Positions 36,499 to 44,343 of a stretch of 44,480 nucleotides of DNA are shown here, one piece after another. A program made the translations under genes and the position numbers. This stretch comes from Lutibacter sp. (lineage in GTDB: Bacteria; Bacteroidota; Bacteroidia; Flavobacteriales; Flavobacteriaceae): NCBI GenBank assembly GCA_030694935.1, contig JAUYUA010000060.1, positions 1-44,480 on the forward strand, written 5' to 3'. How positions within the stretch are numbered: position 1 is the first letter of the stretch; each line of letters begins with the position of its first letter. The notes under the pieces were generated by a model. It had not been told where the DNA came from, did no database searches, and was given only the letters and a program-made list of their open reading frames with translations.

Positions 36499-37032
36499 AT
36501 GAAAAAAGAATTAAAACAAAAAAGTAAGCACATTTATTGGAATCCTTATTATGGAGGTTTTTTATTGGGAATTCTAATCTTGTTTACCTTTTATTTAACA
36601 GGCAGAGGTCTAGGAGCCAGCGGCGCCATGAAAAGTAGCGTTGTTTCTATTATTGAATCTGTCGCTCCAACGCATGCCGAAGAAAGCAGCTATTACAGCA
36701 AATTTATAACTGAAGATGAATCCCCAATGAAAAACTGGCTGGTATTTGAAACACTGGGCGTATTGATTGGTGCATTTATATCTGGTGGCTTAAGTGGAAG
36801 AATTGGTTGGAGAATTCAACATTCCCCTAAAATTACAAGCAAACGCAGACTTGTATTTGCGGTAATTGGCGGTGTTTTATTTGGACTGGGCGCGCAAATT
36901 GCACGTGGCTGCACAAGTGGTGCTGCGTTAAGCGGCATGGCTGTACTTTCAACGGGAGGCTTTATCACCATGCTGGCCATTTTTGGTTCGGCGTATGCAA
37001 CGGCTTACTTCTTCAGAAAAAATTGGATTTAA
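36499..37032 (+). CDS. YeeE/YedE (sulfur transport) family protein, N-terminal-half type
   Basis: The 177-residue membrane protein has N-P-Y-Y-G-G-F-L-L-G, G-R-G-L-G-A-S-G-A and the YeeE signature G-A-Q-I-A-R-G-C-T-S-G-A-A-L-S-G. Its only cysteine is Cys138. In TsuA (YeeE), characterised as a thiosulfate importer, conserved pore cysteines pass thiosulfate through the membrane. This gene and the next are each about half the length of full TsuA and together supply the cysteine motifs of both halves. There are about four to five membrane helices. It lies between the reductase genes and the second half, consistent with handling a sulfur substrate or product of the reductase. Confidence 0.88.
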   Translation: MKKELKQKSKHIYWNPYYGGFLLGILILFTFYLTGRGLGASGAMKSSVVSIIESVAPTHAEESSYYSKFITEDESPMKNWLVFETLGVLIGAFISGGLSGRIGWRIQHSPKITSKRRLVFAVIGGVLFGLGAQIARGCTSGAALSGMAVLSTGGFITMLAIFGSAYATAYFFRKNWI

Positions 37033-37055
37033 TTAAATAAAAAAATAAAAAAATT

Positions 37056-37646
37056 ATGGGACCTTTAATTCCTAACGGCGTAATTCCATTTGAATGGGAC
37101 AATATAATCGCCATATTAATTGGTATTGCTTTCGGATTTGTTTTGGAAGCGTCTGGATTTTCATCTTCCAGAAAGCTAGCCGGCGTTTTTTACGGCTATG
37201 ATTTTGCCGTTTTAAAAGTGTTTTTTACCGCTGCTTTGGTAGCTGTAATAGGTGTTTACTATATGGATTACCTTGGATTTTTAGATGTCAATCAACTATA
37301 TGTTCACCCAACTTATTTATGGGGAGCAATTATTGGCGGAATTATTATGGGTGTGGGATTTGTTGCTGGCGGATTTTGCCCTGGCACAAGTTTATGTGCG
37401 GTGGCTATCGGTAAAATTGACGCCATCGTTTATGTAGGCGGAATTATGGTTGGAATTTTCATTTTTTCTGAATTATATCCTTTATTTCAACCCATTTATG
37501 AAGGTTATTTTTACGGAAATGTAACCTTGGAAGATTCTCTTGGCATTAATCCATATTGGTTTGTATTTATATTTTCCATTATTGCAATTGTAGCATTTGT
37601 AATATCTGATATGGTGCAAAAAAGAGTTAAAAAAATATTTTACTAA
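37056..37646 (+). CDS. YeeE/YedE (sulfur transport) family protein, second half
   Basis: The 196-residue membrane protein has the family motifs G-F-V-L-E-A-S-G-F-S-S-S-R-K-L-A-G and G-G-F-C-P-G-T-S-L-C-A-V-A, with Cys108 and Cys114. It has about five membrane helices and a short basic C-terminus. It is the complementary half of a split TsuA-like channel with the preceding gene (23-bp gap). The substrate is inferred to be thiosulfate or a related sulfane sulfur species by family and context only. The rhodanese-like gene begins 12 bp downstream. Confidence 0.88.
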   Translation: MGPLIPNGVIPFEWDNIIAILIGIAFGFVLEASGFSSSRKLAGVFYGYDFAVLKVFFTAALVAVIGVYYMDYLGFLDVNQLYVHPTYLWGAIIGGIIMGVGFVAGGFCPGTSLCAVAIGKIDAIVYVGGIMVGIFIFSELYPLFQPIYEGYFYGNVTLEDSLGINPYWFVFIFSIIAIVAFVISDMVQKRVKKIFY

Positions 37647-37658
37647 AAAAATAACACC

Positions 37659-38321
37659 ATGGTTAAAAAAAAGATCGCAAAAGTTTTAGCTTTCAGATAT
37701 AAAATTTTGGCAGCAATTTTGATTTTACTTGCCGGAGGTTTGGTTTTATTGCCAAAATATCAAAAGCATGAAGGCATAAAGCCTGAAGAATTATTAAGCA
37801 ACACCATCAGTCCGGAAAGATATATGACTACCGACCGATTGGCGCATATATTAATCAACCAAGATCCTTCCTTCATATTGATTGACGTAAGGGATGAAAA
37901 AAGTTTTGCAAGTTATTCGCTTCCAAATGCCATTAATATTCCGCTAGAAAAATTATTTGATGAAGGTTCTGATAGTTACCTAAATCAAAATCAATTTGAT
38001 GTGGTGCTTTTTTCAAATGATAATTTTTATGCAGATCAAGCCTGGATTTTATGCAACCGTTTGGGATATAAACATATGCGTGTATTAAAAGGTGGCGTAA
38101 ATGAGTGGTATGCAACAATTATCAACCCGCTGAAGCCTGCTGATAATATGCCTGTAACTGATTTTGAGTTGTATGCAACAAGAAAAGCAGCCAGTATGTT
38201 TTTTGGCGTAGTTTATCCTGAACAAGTAAAAGTGGAAGCACCGGTAATTGTTAAGGAAGCGCCTAAAAAAGTAATCACCATTGAAAAGAAAAAGAAAGCA
38301 GAAGCCGAAGGCGGTTGTTAA
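37659..38321 (+). CDS. Membrane-anchored rhodanese-like protein 1, active-site Cys lost, GGC tail
   Basis: The 220-residue protein has a basic N-terminus and one membrane helix (about 14-32), so by the positive-inside rule the rest is periplasmic. A rhodanese fold spans about 55-155: F-I-L-I-D-V-R-D-E, L-P-N-A-I-N-I-P, and V-L-K-G-G-V-N-E-W. At the catalytic loop, where rhodaneses have Cys after the V-V-L-F/Y strand, this protein has Ser119 (V-V-L-F-S-N-D-N). It should therefore lack classical sulfurtransferase chemistry, although Cys132 lies nearby. A Lys/Ala/Glu-rich linker ends in A-E-G-G-C, with Cys220 as the last residue. The final 19 residues are identical to those of the next gene. I infer a periplasmic sulfur carrier or docking protein for the reductase/YeeE system. 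Confidence 0.85.
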   Translation: MVKKKIAKVLAFRYKILAAILILLAGGLVLLPKYQKHEGIKPEELLSNTISPERYMTTDRLAHILINQDPSFILIDVRDEKSFASYSLPNAINIPLEKLFDEGSDSYLNQNQFDVVLFSNDNFYADQAWILCNRLGYKHMRVLKGGVNEWYATIINPLKPADNMPVTDFELYATRKAASMFFGVVYPEQVKVEAPVIVKEAPKKVITIEKKKKAEAEGGC

Positions 38322-38434
38322 TTTTAAACTTTATAAAATTCACTTATGAAATGAGCATATCTATAATTTAATGTAAAAATGTATGAAAATATGCGAATTC
38401 CATAAGACCAATAAAAAACAATAATAGTTCACTT
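38322..38434. repeat. Duplicated start region between the two rhodanese-like genes
   Basis: TTCACTTATGAAA occurs at 38339-38351 and again at 38428-38440, where it contains the real start of the second rhodanese-like gene. In the first copy the ATG is followed by one codon and a stop. A further match, ATATCTATA, lies downstream of both copies. This is probably a decayed duplicate of the gene start. Confidence 0.5.
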
Positions 38435-39052
38435 ATGAAAGAATTAGAAAAAACCAAACGAATATCTATAGCTGCAACGCTTTTTATATTGGCAGTAATT
38501 ATTGGTCTTTTGACTTATAAAAGACCAAAAAATATTTATGCCATCAATACCAAAGACACACTTGAAAAAATAACAAGCGCGAATTACTTCACCACTTTAG
38601 AAGAGTTGAAAAATCCGGAATATGTGTTAATTGATGTAAGAAATCAATATGAATTCGAAAAAGGCCATTTGGAAAATGCCATTAATATCTATGCTCCTGA
38701 AATTTTAAGCGATGACAATATAAAAGTTTTCAATGAATTGAAAGAAAGTAATAAAATGGCTATTTTGTATGGGAATAACCCGCAAGAACCAAATGCCCCG
38801 TTTCTTATCCTTTATCAATTAGGCTTTGACAATATTAAACTGTTGGCTATTGAAAACAGTTATTTGCAAAATAAATTAATCTCAAAAAACACTGTCGTAG
38901 AAAAGTCTGAAGCCGATATAACCGCATTTATAAATGAATCGGTTAAAAAAGCGAATGCAACCGAAACCGTAAAAAAAGAGGTGGTGGCACCTCCTAAAAA
39001 AGTAATCACCATAGAAAAGAAAAAGAAAGCAGAAGCCGAAGGCGGTTGTTAA
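38435..39052 (+). CDS. Membrane-anchored rhodanese-like protein 2, active-site Cys lost, GGC tail
   Basis: The 205-residue protein has an N-terminal membrane helix (about 10-27) and a degenerate rhodanese domain (about 50-145). V-L-I-D-V-R-N-Q-Y-E-F, H-L-E-N-A-I-N-I and the A-I-L-Y strand are present. The catalytic-loop Cys is replaced by Gly113 (L-Y-G-N-N). The only cysteine in the whole protein is the C-terminal Cys205. It ends with PKKVITIEKKKKAEAEGGC, identical to protein 1, while the rest has diverged strongly. This pattern suggests the tail is the functional part, presented into the periplasm on a charged flexible linker. It is the last gene of the operon; a terminator follows. Confidence 0.83.
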   Translation: MKELEKTKRISIAATLFILAVIIGLLTYKRPKNIYAINTKDTLEKITSANYFTTLEELKNPEYVLIDVRNQYEFEKGHLENAINIYAPEILSDDNIKVFNELKESNKMAILYGNNPQEPNAPFLILYQLGFDNIKLLAIENSYLQNKLISKNTVVEKSEADITAFINESVKKANATETVKKEVVAPPKKVITIEKKKKAEAEGGC

Positions 39053-39072
39053 TAATGTTAGTTTTGATTCTC

Positions 39073-39102
39073 AAAAAGCTGTTTTTTTAAACAGCTTTTT
39101 TT
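39073..39102 (+). terminator. Terminator of the sulfur-respiration operon
   Basis: AAAAAGCTGTTT pairs with AAACAGCTTTTT around TTTT and is followed by T residues. It starts 20 bp after the second rhodanese-like stop. Confidence 0.9.
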
Positions 39103-39108
39103 AATCTG

Positions 39109-39176
39109 AATCTTTGTTGCCCATAAAAATTCTTCAAAAATGATTAATCCCAATTTAAATTGGAATTGACAAACAG
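39109..39176. repeat. ~68-bp repeat, copy A
   Basis: This stretch aligns in direct orientation with 44274-44342 at about three quarters identity. Shared blocks are TTGTTG, TAAAAATTC, AATCCCAAT and ACAAACAG. The GTCCGGT core of copy B recalls the ends of some IS4-type insertion sequences of Bacteroidota, but no transposase is nearby. The rest of the gap to the MITE (39177-39351) shows nothing recognisable. Confidence 0.5.
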
Positions 39177-39351
39177 TTTTTAAAAATTTAACCGGCCAAC
39201 ATTGACCAAGCATCTAAAAAACTTCATTTAAAATTACCGTTGCAGTCTGTCATTTTTAACAATAAAAATTTTGACTTCAAAAAAATAAAAAACATATCCT
39301 TTTTCTATTTAAAAAACTGTCATAAATGAAATATATAAAAACAATAAATGT

Positions 39352-39545
39352 TTGTTTATAACGCGAATTAAGGGTTAGATTTCGTCAATAGCCGCCTGCT
39401 TTAGCTGGCGGGCAAATGTTGAATTTCAAATTGGCTTTAGCCAAAATAATAAAAATGTTTTGGCTAAAGCCTTCAATACGAACATATTTTAATCCGTTGG
39501 CTAAAGCCAATGGCTATTCAACCCTTAATTCGCATTTATAAACAA
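39352..39545. mobile_element. MITE-like element with ~25-bp terminal inverted repeats
   Basis: The left end TTGTTTATAAC-GCGAATT-AAGGGTT and the inverted right end at 39520-39545 match over about 25 bp with one small indel, bounding a 194-bp non-coding element. Inside are several copies of GGCTTTAGCC/GGCTAAAGCC that can form nested hairpins, and GCCTGCTTTAGCTGGCGGGC near the left end. It looks like a non-autonomous or REP-like intergenic element. No target-site duplication was recognised. Confidence 0.65.
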
Positions 39546-39723
39546 TTTATAAAAAATATTATAAAAAATTAAACAGTTATTGTTATTTATTATTAATTTT
39601 AAGCCAAATTATATTGGAACCGTCAAAAATTAAACTTAAAGGAGAACCCATATATAAGTTGCTGAAACGCAACAAGAACATATTTCCATAAAAACATTAT
39701 ATTACACTGCAATTTTAGAACTG

Positions 39724-39948
39724 ATGCAAATAAATTTACCATTGCTAAAAAATGTAACTGTCAATCATGATTTACTTGATTATAAATCCCATACTGTATT
39801 TTTAAAGAAAATATGTCCAAACAACATAATTTACAACATAGATTATACTAAAAACTTGCGATTTTTTTACGGGGAAACAGTGCCGAGTTCTGATTACGAA
39901 TTCTATCCTGCCGCCAATTTGGTCAATGGTTTTGGAAAGAATGATTAA
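39724..39948 (+). CDS. Possible small protein of unknown function
   Basis: A 74-residue frame in the long gap before the histidine kinase. It has no signal peptide, membrane helix or recognised motif, and no close partner gene. Its composition (Asn, Tyr, Phe, Lys) is close to that expected from translated AT-rich non-coding DNA. It could be a relic or chance. Apart from it, 39546-40070 shows no other structure. Confidence 0.2.
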   Translation: MQINLPLLKNVTVNHDLLDYKSHTVFLKKICPNNIIYNIDYTKNLRFFYGETVPSSDYEFYPAANLVNGFGKND

Positions 39949-40070
39949 AAAGTATTGCAAAATGATTTCATCAAATACTAAGGATGAAAAGTAAAATAAT
40001 AATGAAAAGAAACGTGGATTTTTATCACTAATAATTCATTAAGCTGTATGAAAAAGAACAATTTCATTTT

Positions 40071-43000
40071 ATGTCCATTAACCTCAAAACAAGGGTATTT
40101 ATGAAAGCTTACAACAAAATATTTATAACCAACAGCTTGCGCTTTTTGTTGCTTGCCGCTATAATTGGCAGTGTGTTGGTGGTAGGTGGCTATTTTTATT
40201 ACAAGTATTCCGCAAAAGCAATACAGGCTGAAAAAGAAAATGGACTGAAAGCAATTGCAGGATTAAAAATTGACCAACTTGTTCAATGGCATAATGAACG
40301 AACTAACAATGCAGAAGCACTTTCATTTTCGCAACTTTTTACGAATGGGGTCGAAAAATGGCTTCAGGATAAAAGCAATAAGGAAAATGAACAGATTATT
40401 GCAGAAGCCCTTTCTTTGTCACAAAAAGAACATGAATATGAAAATGTTTCAGTCTTTTCAACAAGTGGAGACCTTTTGCTTTCGGTAGGTTCAAAATTAG
40501 AAAAAATTGATGACACCACTTCTAAAATGGTTGTTAAAGCAGCCAAGACAGACAAAATTTATTATTCTGATTTTTATTATTGCAAAGTCCATAATGAAAT
40601 CCATTATGATATTGTTGCCCCCATCAAAAACGAAAAAAATATCATTATTGCCATCTTAGTGTTTCGGATTGATCCCACACAATATATTTATCCTTTAATC
40701 CAATCCTGGCCAACACCAAGCAAATCAGCTGAAACACTGCTGTTTAAGAAAGACGGGGACAGCGTTTTGTACCTTAATGATTTGAGGCACCAAAATAATA
40801 CGGCATTAAAACTTCGTTTACCTTTAACCCAAAAAGATTTGCCTACCGCACAGGCAATATTGGGCAAAACAGGTATTATTGCGGGGAAAGATTACCGGGG
40901 CGTTGACGTGATTTCTTATTTAAGCCCTGTTCCCGAAACCGAATGGTTTATTGCCGCCAAAGTTGATAAAAAAGAAATTTTCGCTGAATTATATTTTAGG
41001 GGCATCATCGTTTCCATAGTAATTGCCTTGCTTATACTCTCCTTAACCCTTGGACTTATATGGATTTATCAATTCCGCCAAAAAAGCCTTTACAAAAGTT
41101 TATGGCAAGTACAGGAAGAATTCAGAACTACACTTTACAGTATTGGCGATGGGGTTATTTCCACAGACTTAAGTGGGCGCGTTAAGAATATGAATGATGC
41201 CGCTGAAAAATTAACCGGTTGGAAAGAAACGGATGCCATAGGAAAAGATTCAACAATTGTTTTCAAAATTATTAACGAAGAAACACGCTCCAAGGTTGAA
41301 AACCCTGTTAAAAAAGTATTGAGAGGCATAAAATTTGTAGGACTTGCAAATCATACGCTTCTAATTTCCAAAGATGGAACAGAAACACCCATTGCCGACA
41401 GCGGTGCGCCAATTAAAAATGAACAGGGCGAAATTATTGGCGCTGTACTTATATTTAGAGACCAAACTGAAGAAAGGTTGCAGCAAAATCTACTGGAAGT
41501 GCGTTTAAAGCTACATGAATTTTCTTCGTCACATTCACTAAATGAAATACTTACAAAAACTTTGGATGAAGTTGAAGTATTGACAAAAAGCAAAATAGGT
41601 TTCTACCATTTTGTGCTGCCCGATCAATTAACACTTCAACTTCAAGCATGGTCAACAAAAACAGAAAAAGAATTTTGCAAAGCCGACGGTAAAGGGCTTC
41701 ATTATAATGTGAGCGAAGCCGGTGTGTGGACTGATTGCATTCATCAAAAAAAACCGGTTATCCATAACGATTATGCATCGCTGCCGCACAAAAAAGGAAT
41801 GCCCGAAGGCCACGCACAAGTTACGCGAGAGCTTGTTGTCCCAATTTTGCGAAACGACAAAATTGTTGCAGTGCTTGGTGTGGGCAATAAACCTGACGAC
41901 TATACAGAAAAAGATATTGAAATTGTTGCCTTCATAGCCGATGTGGCTTGGGAAATAGCACAAAAAAAATTAAAAGATGAAGAAATAGAAGAAAGCAACC
42001 GCAAGTTTTATACAATGATTAACAACCTTAACGGCGTGGTTTATCGCTGTGCCAATGAAAAAGATAGACCTATGGAATATTTGAGCAATTCCATTTTTAG
42101 TTTATCGGGTTATCCCCCTTCCGATTTCATCAACAATAAAATTAGAAACTACAAATCAATTATTCACGCAGCCGACCAAGAAATGGTTTGGGATGAAATA
42201 CAAACTGCGATAAAACAAAAATTGCCCTATACTTTAGAATATAGAGTCCATACAGCCTTTGGCAAAGAAAAGTGGGTTGTGGAGCGCGGGCTAGGCGTTT
42301 TTGTTGATGATAAATTAAGCGCTCTTGAAGGATATATTAACGACATCACAGAACGTAAACTGGCAGAGGAGACATTGCGCAAGAGCGAGGAAAATTTATC
42401 CGTAACCCTCAATTCAATTGGTGATGGCGTAATCACTACCGATAGAGATGGATTGGTGGTTGGCATGAATCCTGTAGCCGAAAAACTTTGTGGCTGTGAA
42501 CAAGCCGCTGCCGCAGGCAAACCATTAACCGATGTTTTTAAAATTGTAAATGCAAGCAGCAGGGAAACGGTTGTTAACCCGGTGAAAATGGTACTTGAAA
42601 AAGGGCAAATAGTTGGGCTTGCAAACCATACCGTTTTGATTTCCAAAAATGAAACCGAATACCAAATTGCAGACAGTGCCGCCCCTATCAAAAATAAAGA
42701 AGGAGATATTATTGGGGTAGTTTTGGTTTTCTCGGACATAACAGAGAAATATGCAGCAGAAATGGCGTTGAGAGAAAGTGAGGAATTCAGTAGGTTTTTA
42801 TTGCAAACTATTCCTTTTGGCATGGATATCGTTGACGAGAATGGAATAATCCTATTCCAAAGCGAGAGTTTAAAAAAACACTTTAGCGGGGAGGCAATTG
42901 GAAATAAATGCTGGGAATTATACCGCGATGATAAAACCCAATGCCTGGACTGCCCAATAAATGAATCCATTGAGGTGGGCACCACCAAAGTAATAGAATC

Positions 43001-44264
43001 CGCACCTGTTTTTGGCGGCAAAATATTTGAAATTATTTATACAGGAATGGTGTTTGCAGGCAAAAAAGCATTGCTCGAAATATTTATTGATATCACTGAA
43101 CGCAAACAAGCTGAAATAGAGTTGACCTTCGCCAAAGAACAAGCACAGAAAAGTGACCGCCTTAAATCTGCCTTTTTGGCCAATATGAGCCATGAAATAC
43201 GAACCCCTATGAATGGTATTCTGGGCTTTTCCGAACTGTTGAAAGAACCAGAACTTACGACAGAAAAGCAGCAAAAGTATATCAGTATAATTGAAAAAAG
43301 CGGTGCGCGAATGCTCAATATCATTAACGATATAGTTGATATTTCAAAAATAGAGGCCGGTCTTATGAAAGTTGAGATGAGAGAGTCTAATATCAACGAA
43401 CAAATTGAATACATTTATACTTTTTTCAAGCCAGAAATGGAAGCCAAAGGAATACAATTTTCCTGTAAAAATACTTTATCAGTAAAAGAAGCCAATATCA
43501 TAACAGACCGCGAGAAAGTTTATGCCATCCTTACCAACCTTGTTAAAAATGCAATTAAATACACCGAGCAAGGCACAATAACTTTTGGTTATGAAATAAA
43601 AGGAAAATTTCTTGAATTTTTTGTGAAAGATACGGGAATGGGGATTCCTAAAGACAGACAGGATGCAATTTTTGAAAGGTTTATCCAAGCCGATATTTTT
43701 GATAAAATGGCACTTCAGGGTGCAGGATTGGGTTTGTCAATTTCTAAAGCCTATATAGAAATGCTTGGCGGAAAAATATGGGTGGACAGTGAAGAAGGAA
43801 AAGGAAGCACATTTTATTTCACGCTTCCTTACCAAAATGACTTGGCAATAAAAAACAATATCAAAAAAGTTGCACCGGTTGACAGCCCAGAAAATACGGT
43901 TAACAACCTTAAAATACTTATTGTTGAAGATGATGAAACGTCGGAAACACTTATTTCACTTATGGTCGATATCTATAGCAAAGAAATAATAACTGCACAT
44001 ACTGGCATTGAAGCAATTTTGGCTTGCCGCAATAACCCGGATATTGACTTGGTGTTGCTGGATATTCAAATGCCTGAAATGGACGGGTATGAAGCTGTCC
44101 GACAAATCCGTCAATTTAACAAAGATGTAATTATTATTGCACAAACAGCTTATGGTTTGTCTGGTGACAGAAAAAAAACTTTAGCCGCTGGCTGTAATGA
44201 ATACATTTCAAAACCAATAAATAAAAATGAATTGTTTGGTTTAATAAATAAATATTTTAAATAG
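40071..44264 (+). CDS. Hybrid sensor histidine kinase (sensor-PAS-GAF-PAS3-HisKA-HATPase-REC)
   Basis: The 1397-residue kinase has membrane helices at about 23-45 and 310-333 enclosing a Cache-like periplasmic sensor. These are followed by a PAS domain (about 350-470), GAF (about 483-628) and three more PAS domains (about 640-760, 775-898, 905-1015). HisKA follows with phospho-His1041 (N-M-S-H-E-I-R-T-P-M-N-G), then HATPase with N-L-V-K-N-A-I-K-Y-T, D-T-G-M-G-I-P and G-A-G-L-G-L-S-I. The receiver has phospho-Asp1331 (L-L-D-I-Q-M-P-E-M-D-G). The first and third PAS domains are near-duplicates (both have G-L-A-N-H-T-x-L-I-S-K). The last PAS carries Cys947-x10-Cys958-x2-Cys961. The ATG at 40101 (M-K-A-Y-N-K-I-F-I-T) is an equally good start. 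No output regulator is adjacent; control of the upstream sulfur operon is only a possibility. Confidence 0.93.
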   Translation: MSINLKTRVFMKAYNKIFITNSLRFLLLAAIIGSVLVVGGYFYYKYSAKAIQAEKENGLKAIAGLKIDQLVQWHNERTNNAEALSFSQLFTNGVEKWLQDKSNKENEQIIAEALSLSQKEHEYENVSVFSTSGDLLLSVGSKLEKIDDTTSKMVVKAAKTDKIYYSDFYYCKVHNEIHYDIVAPIKNEKNIIIAILVFRIDPTQYIYPLIQSWPTPSKSAETLLFKKDGDSVLYLNDLRHQNNTALKLRLPLTQKDLPTAQAILGKTGIIAGKDYRGVDVISYLSPVPETEWFIAAKVDKKEIFAELYFRGIIVSIVIALLILSLTLGLIWIYQFRQKSLYKSLWQVQEEFRTTLYSIGDGVISTDLSGRVKNMNDAAEKLTGWKETDAIGKDSTIVFKIINEETRSKVENPVKKVLRGIKFVGLANHTLLISKDGTETPIADSGAPIKNEQGEIIGAVLIFRDQTEERLQQNLLEVRLKLHEFSSSHSLNEILTKTLDEVEVLTKSKIGFYHFVLPDQLTLQLQAWSTKTEKEFCKADGKGLHYNVSEAGVWTDCIHQKKPVIHNDYASLPHKKGMPEGHAQVTRELVVPILRNDKIVAVLGVGNKPDDYTEKDIEIVAFIADVAWEIAQKKLKDEEIEESNRKFYTMINNLNGVVYRCANEKDRPMEYLSNSIFSLSGYPPSDFINNKIRNYKSIIHAADQEMVWDEIQTAIKQKLPYTLEYRVHTAFGKEKWVVERGLGVFVDDKLSALEGYINDITERKLAEETLRKSEENLSVTLNSIGDGVITTDRDGLVVGMNPVAEKLCGCEQAAAAGKPLTDVFKIVNASSRETVVNPVKMVLEKGQIVGLANHTVLISKNETEYQIADSAAPIKNKEGDIIGVVLVFSDITEKYAAEMALRESEEFSRFLLQTIPFGMDIVDENGIILFQSESLKKHFSGEAIGNKCWELYRDDKTQCLDCPINESIEVGTTKVIESAPVFGGKIFEIIYTGMVFAGKKALLEIFIDITERKQAEIELTFAKEQAQKSDRLKSAFLANMSHEIRTPMNGILGFSELLKEPELTTEKQQKYISIIEKSGARMLNIINDIVDISKIEAGLMKVEMRESNINEQIEYIYTFFKPEMEAKGIQFSCKNTLSVKEANIITDREKVYAILTNLVKNAIKYTEQGTITFGYEIKGKFLEFFVKDTGMGIPKDRQDAIFERFIQADIFDKMALQGAGLGLSISKAYIEMLGGKIWVDSEEGKGSTFYFTLPYQNDLAIKNNIKKVAPVDSPENTVNNLKILIVEDDETSETLISLMVDIYSKEIITAHTGIEAILACRNNPDIDLVLLDIQMPEMDGYEAVRQIRQFNKDVIIIAQTAYGLSGDRKKTLAAGCNEYISKPINKNELFGLINKYFK

Positions 44265-44273
44265 TCTATTTAA

Positions 44274-44342
44274 AATCATTGTTGTCCGGTAAAAATTCAT
44301 TGCAATTTAACAATCCCAATCTTAATCGGCCTTAACAAACAG
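44274..44342. repeat. ~69-bp repeat, copy B
   Basis: This is the second copy of the sequence at 39109-39176, in the same orientation, starting 10 bp after the kinase stop codon. It contains TTGTTGTCCGGTAAAAATTC. The two copies bracket the MITE and the kinase gene. Confidence 0.5.
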
Positions 44343-44343
44343 G

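Noticed and set aside
37659-39052. SoxYZ-type thiosulfate oxidation locus
   Set aside because: No SoxY, SoxZ, SoxB or SoxXA is present. The similarity to SoxY is limited to a C-terminal GGC, so only an analogy is claimed.
42227-43021. 264-residue open frame antisense to the histidine kinase
   Set aside because: Lies wholly inside the kinase gene on the opposite strand; Ser/Pro/Ile-rich composition and no motif. A shadow of the coding strand.
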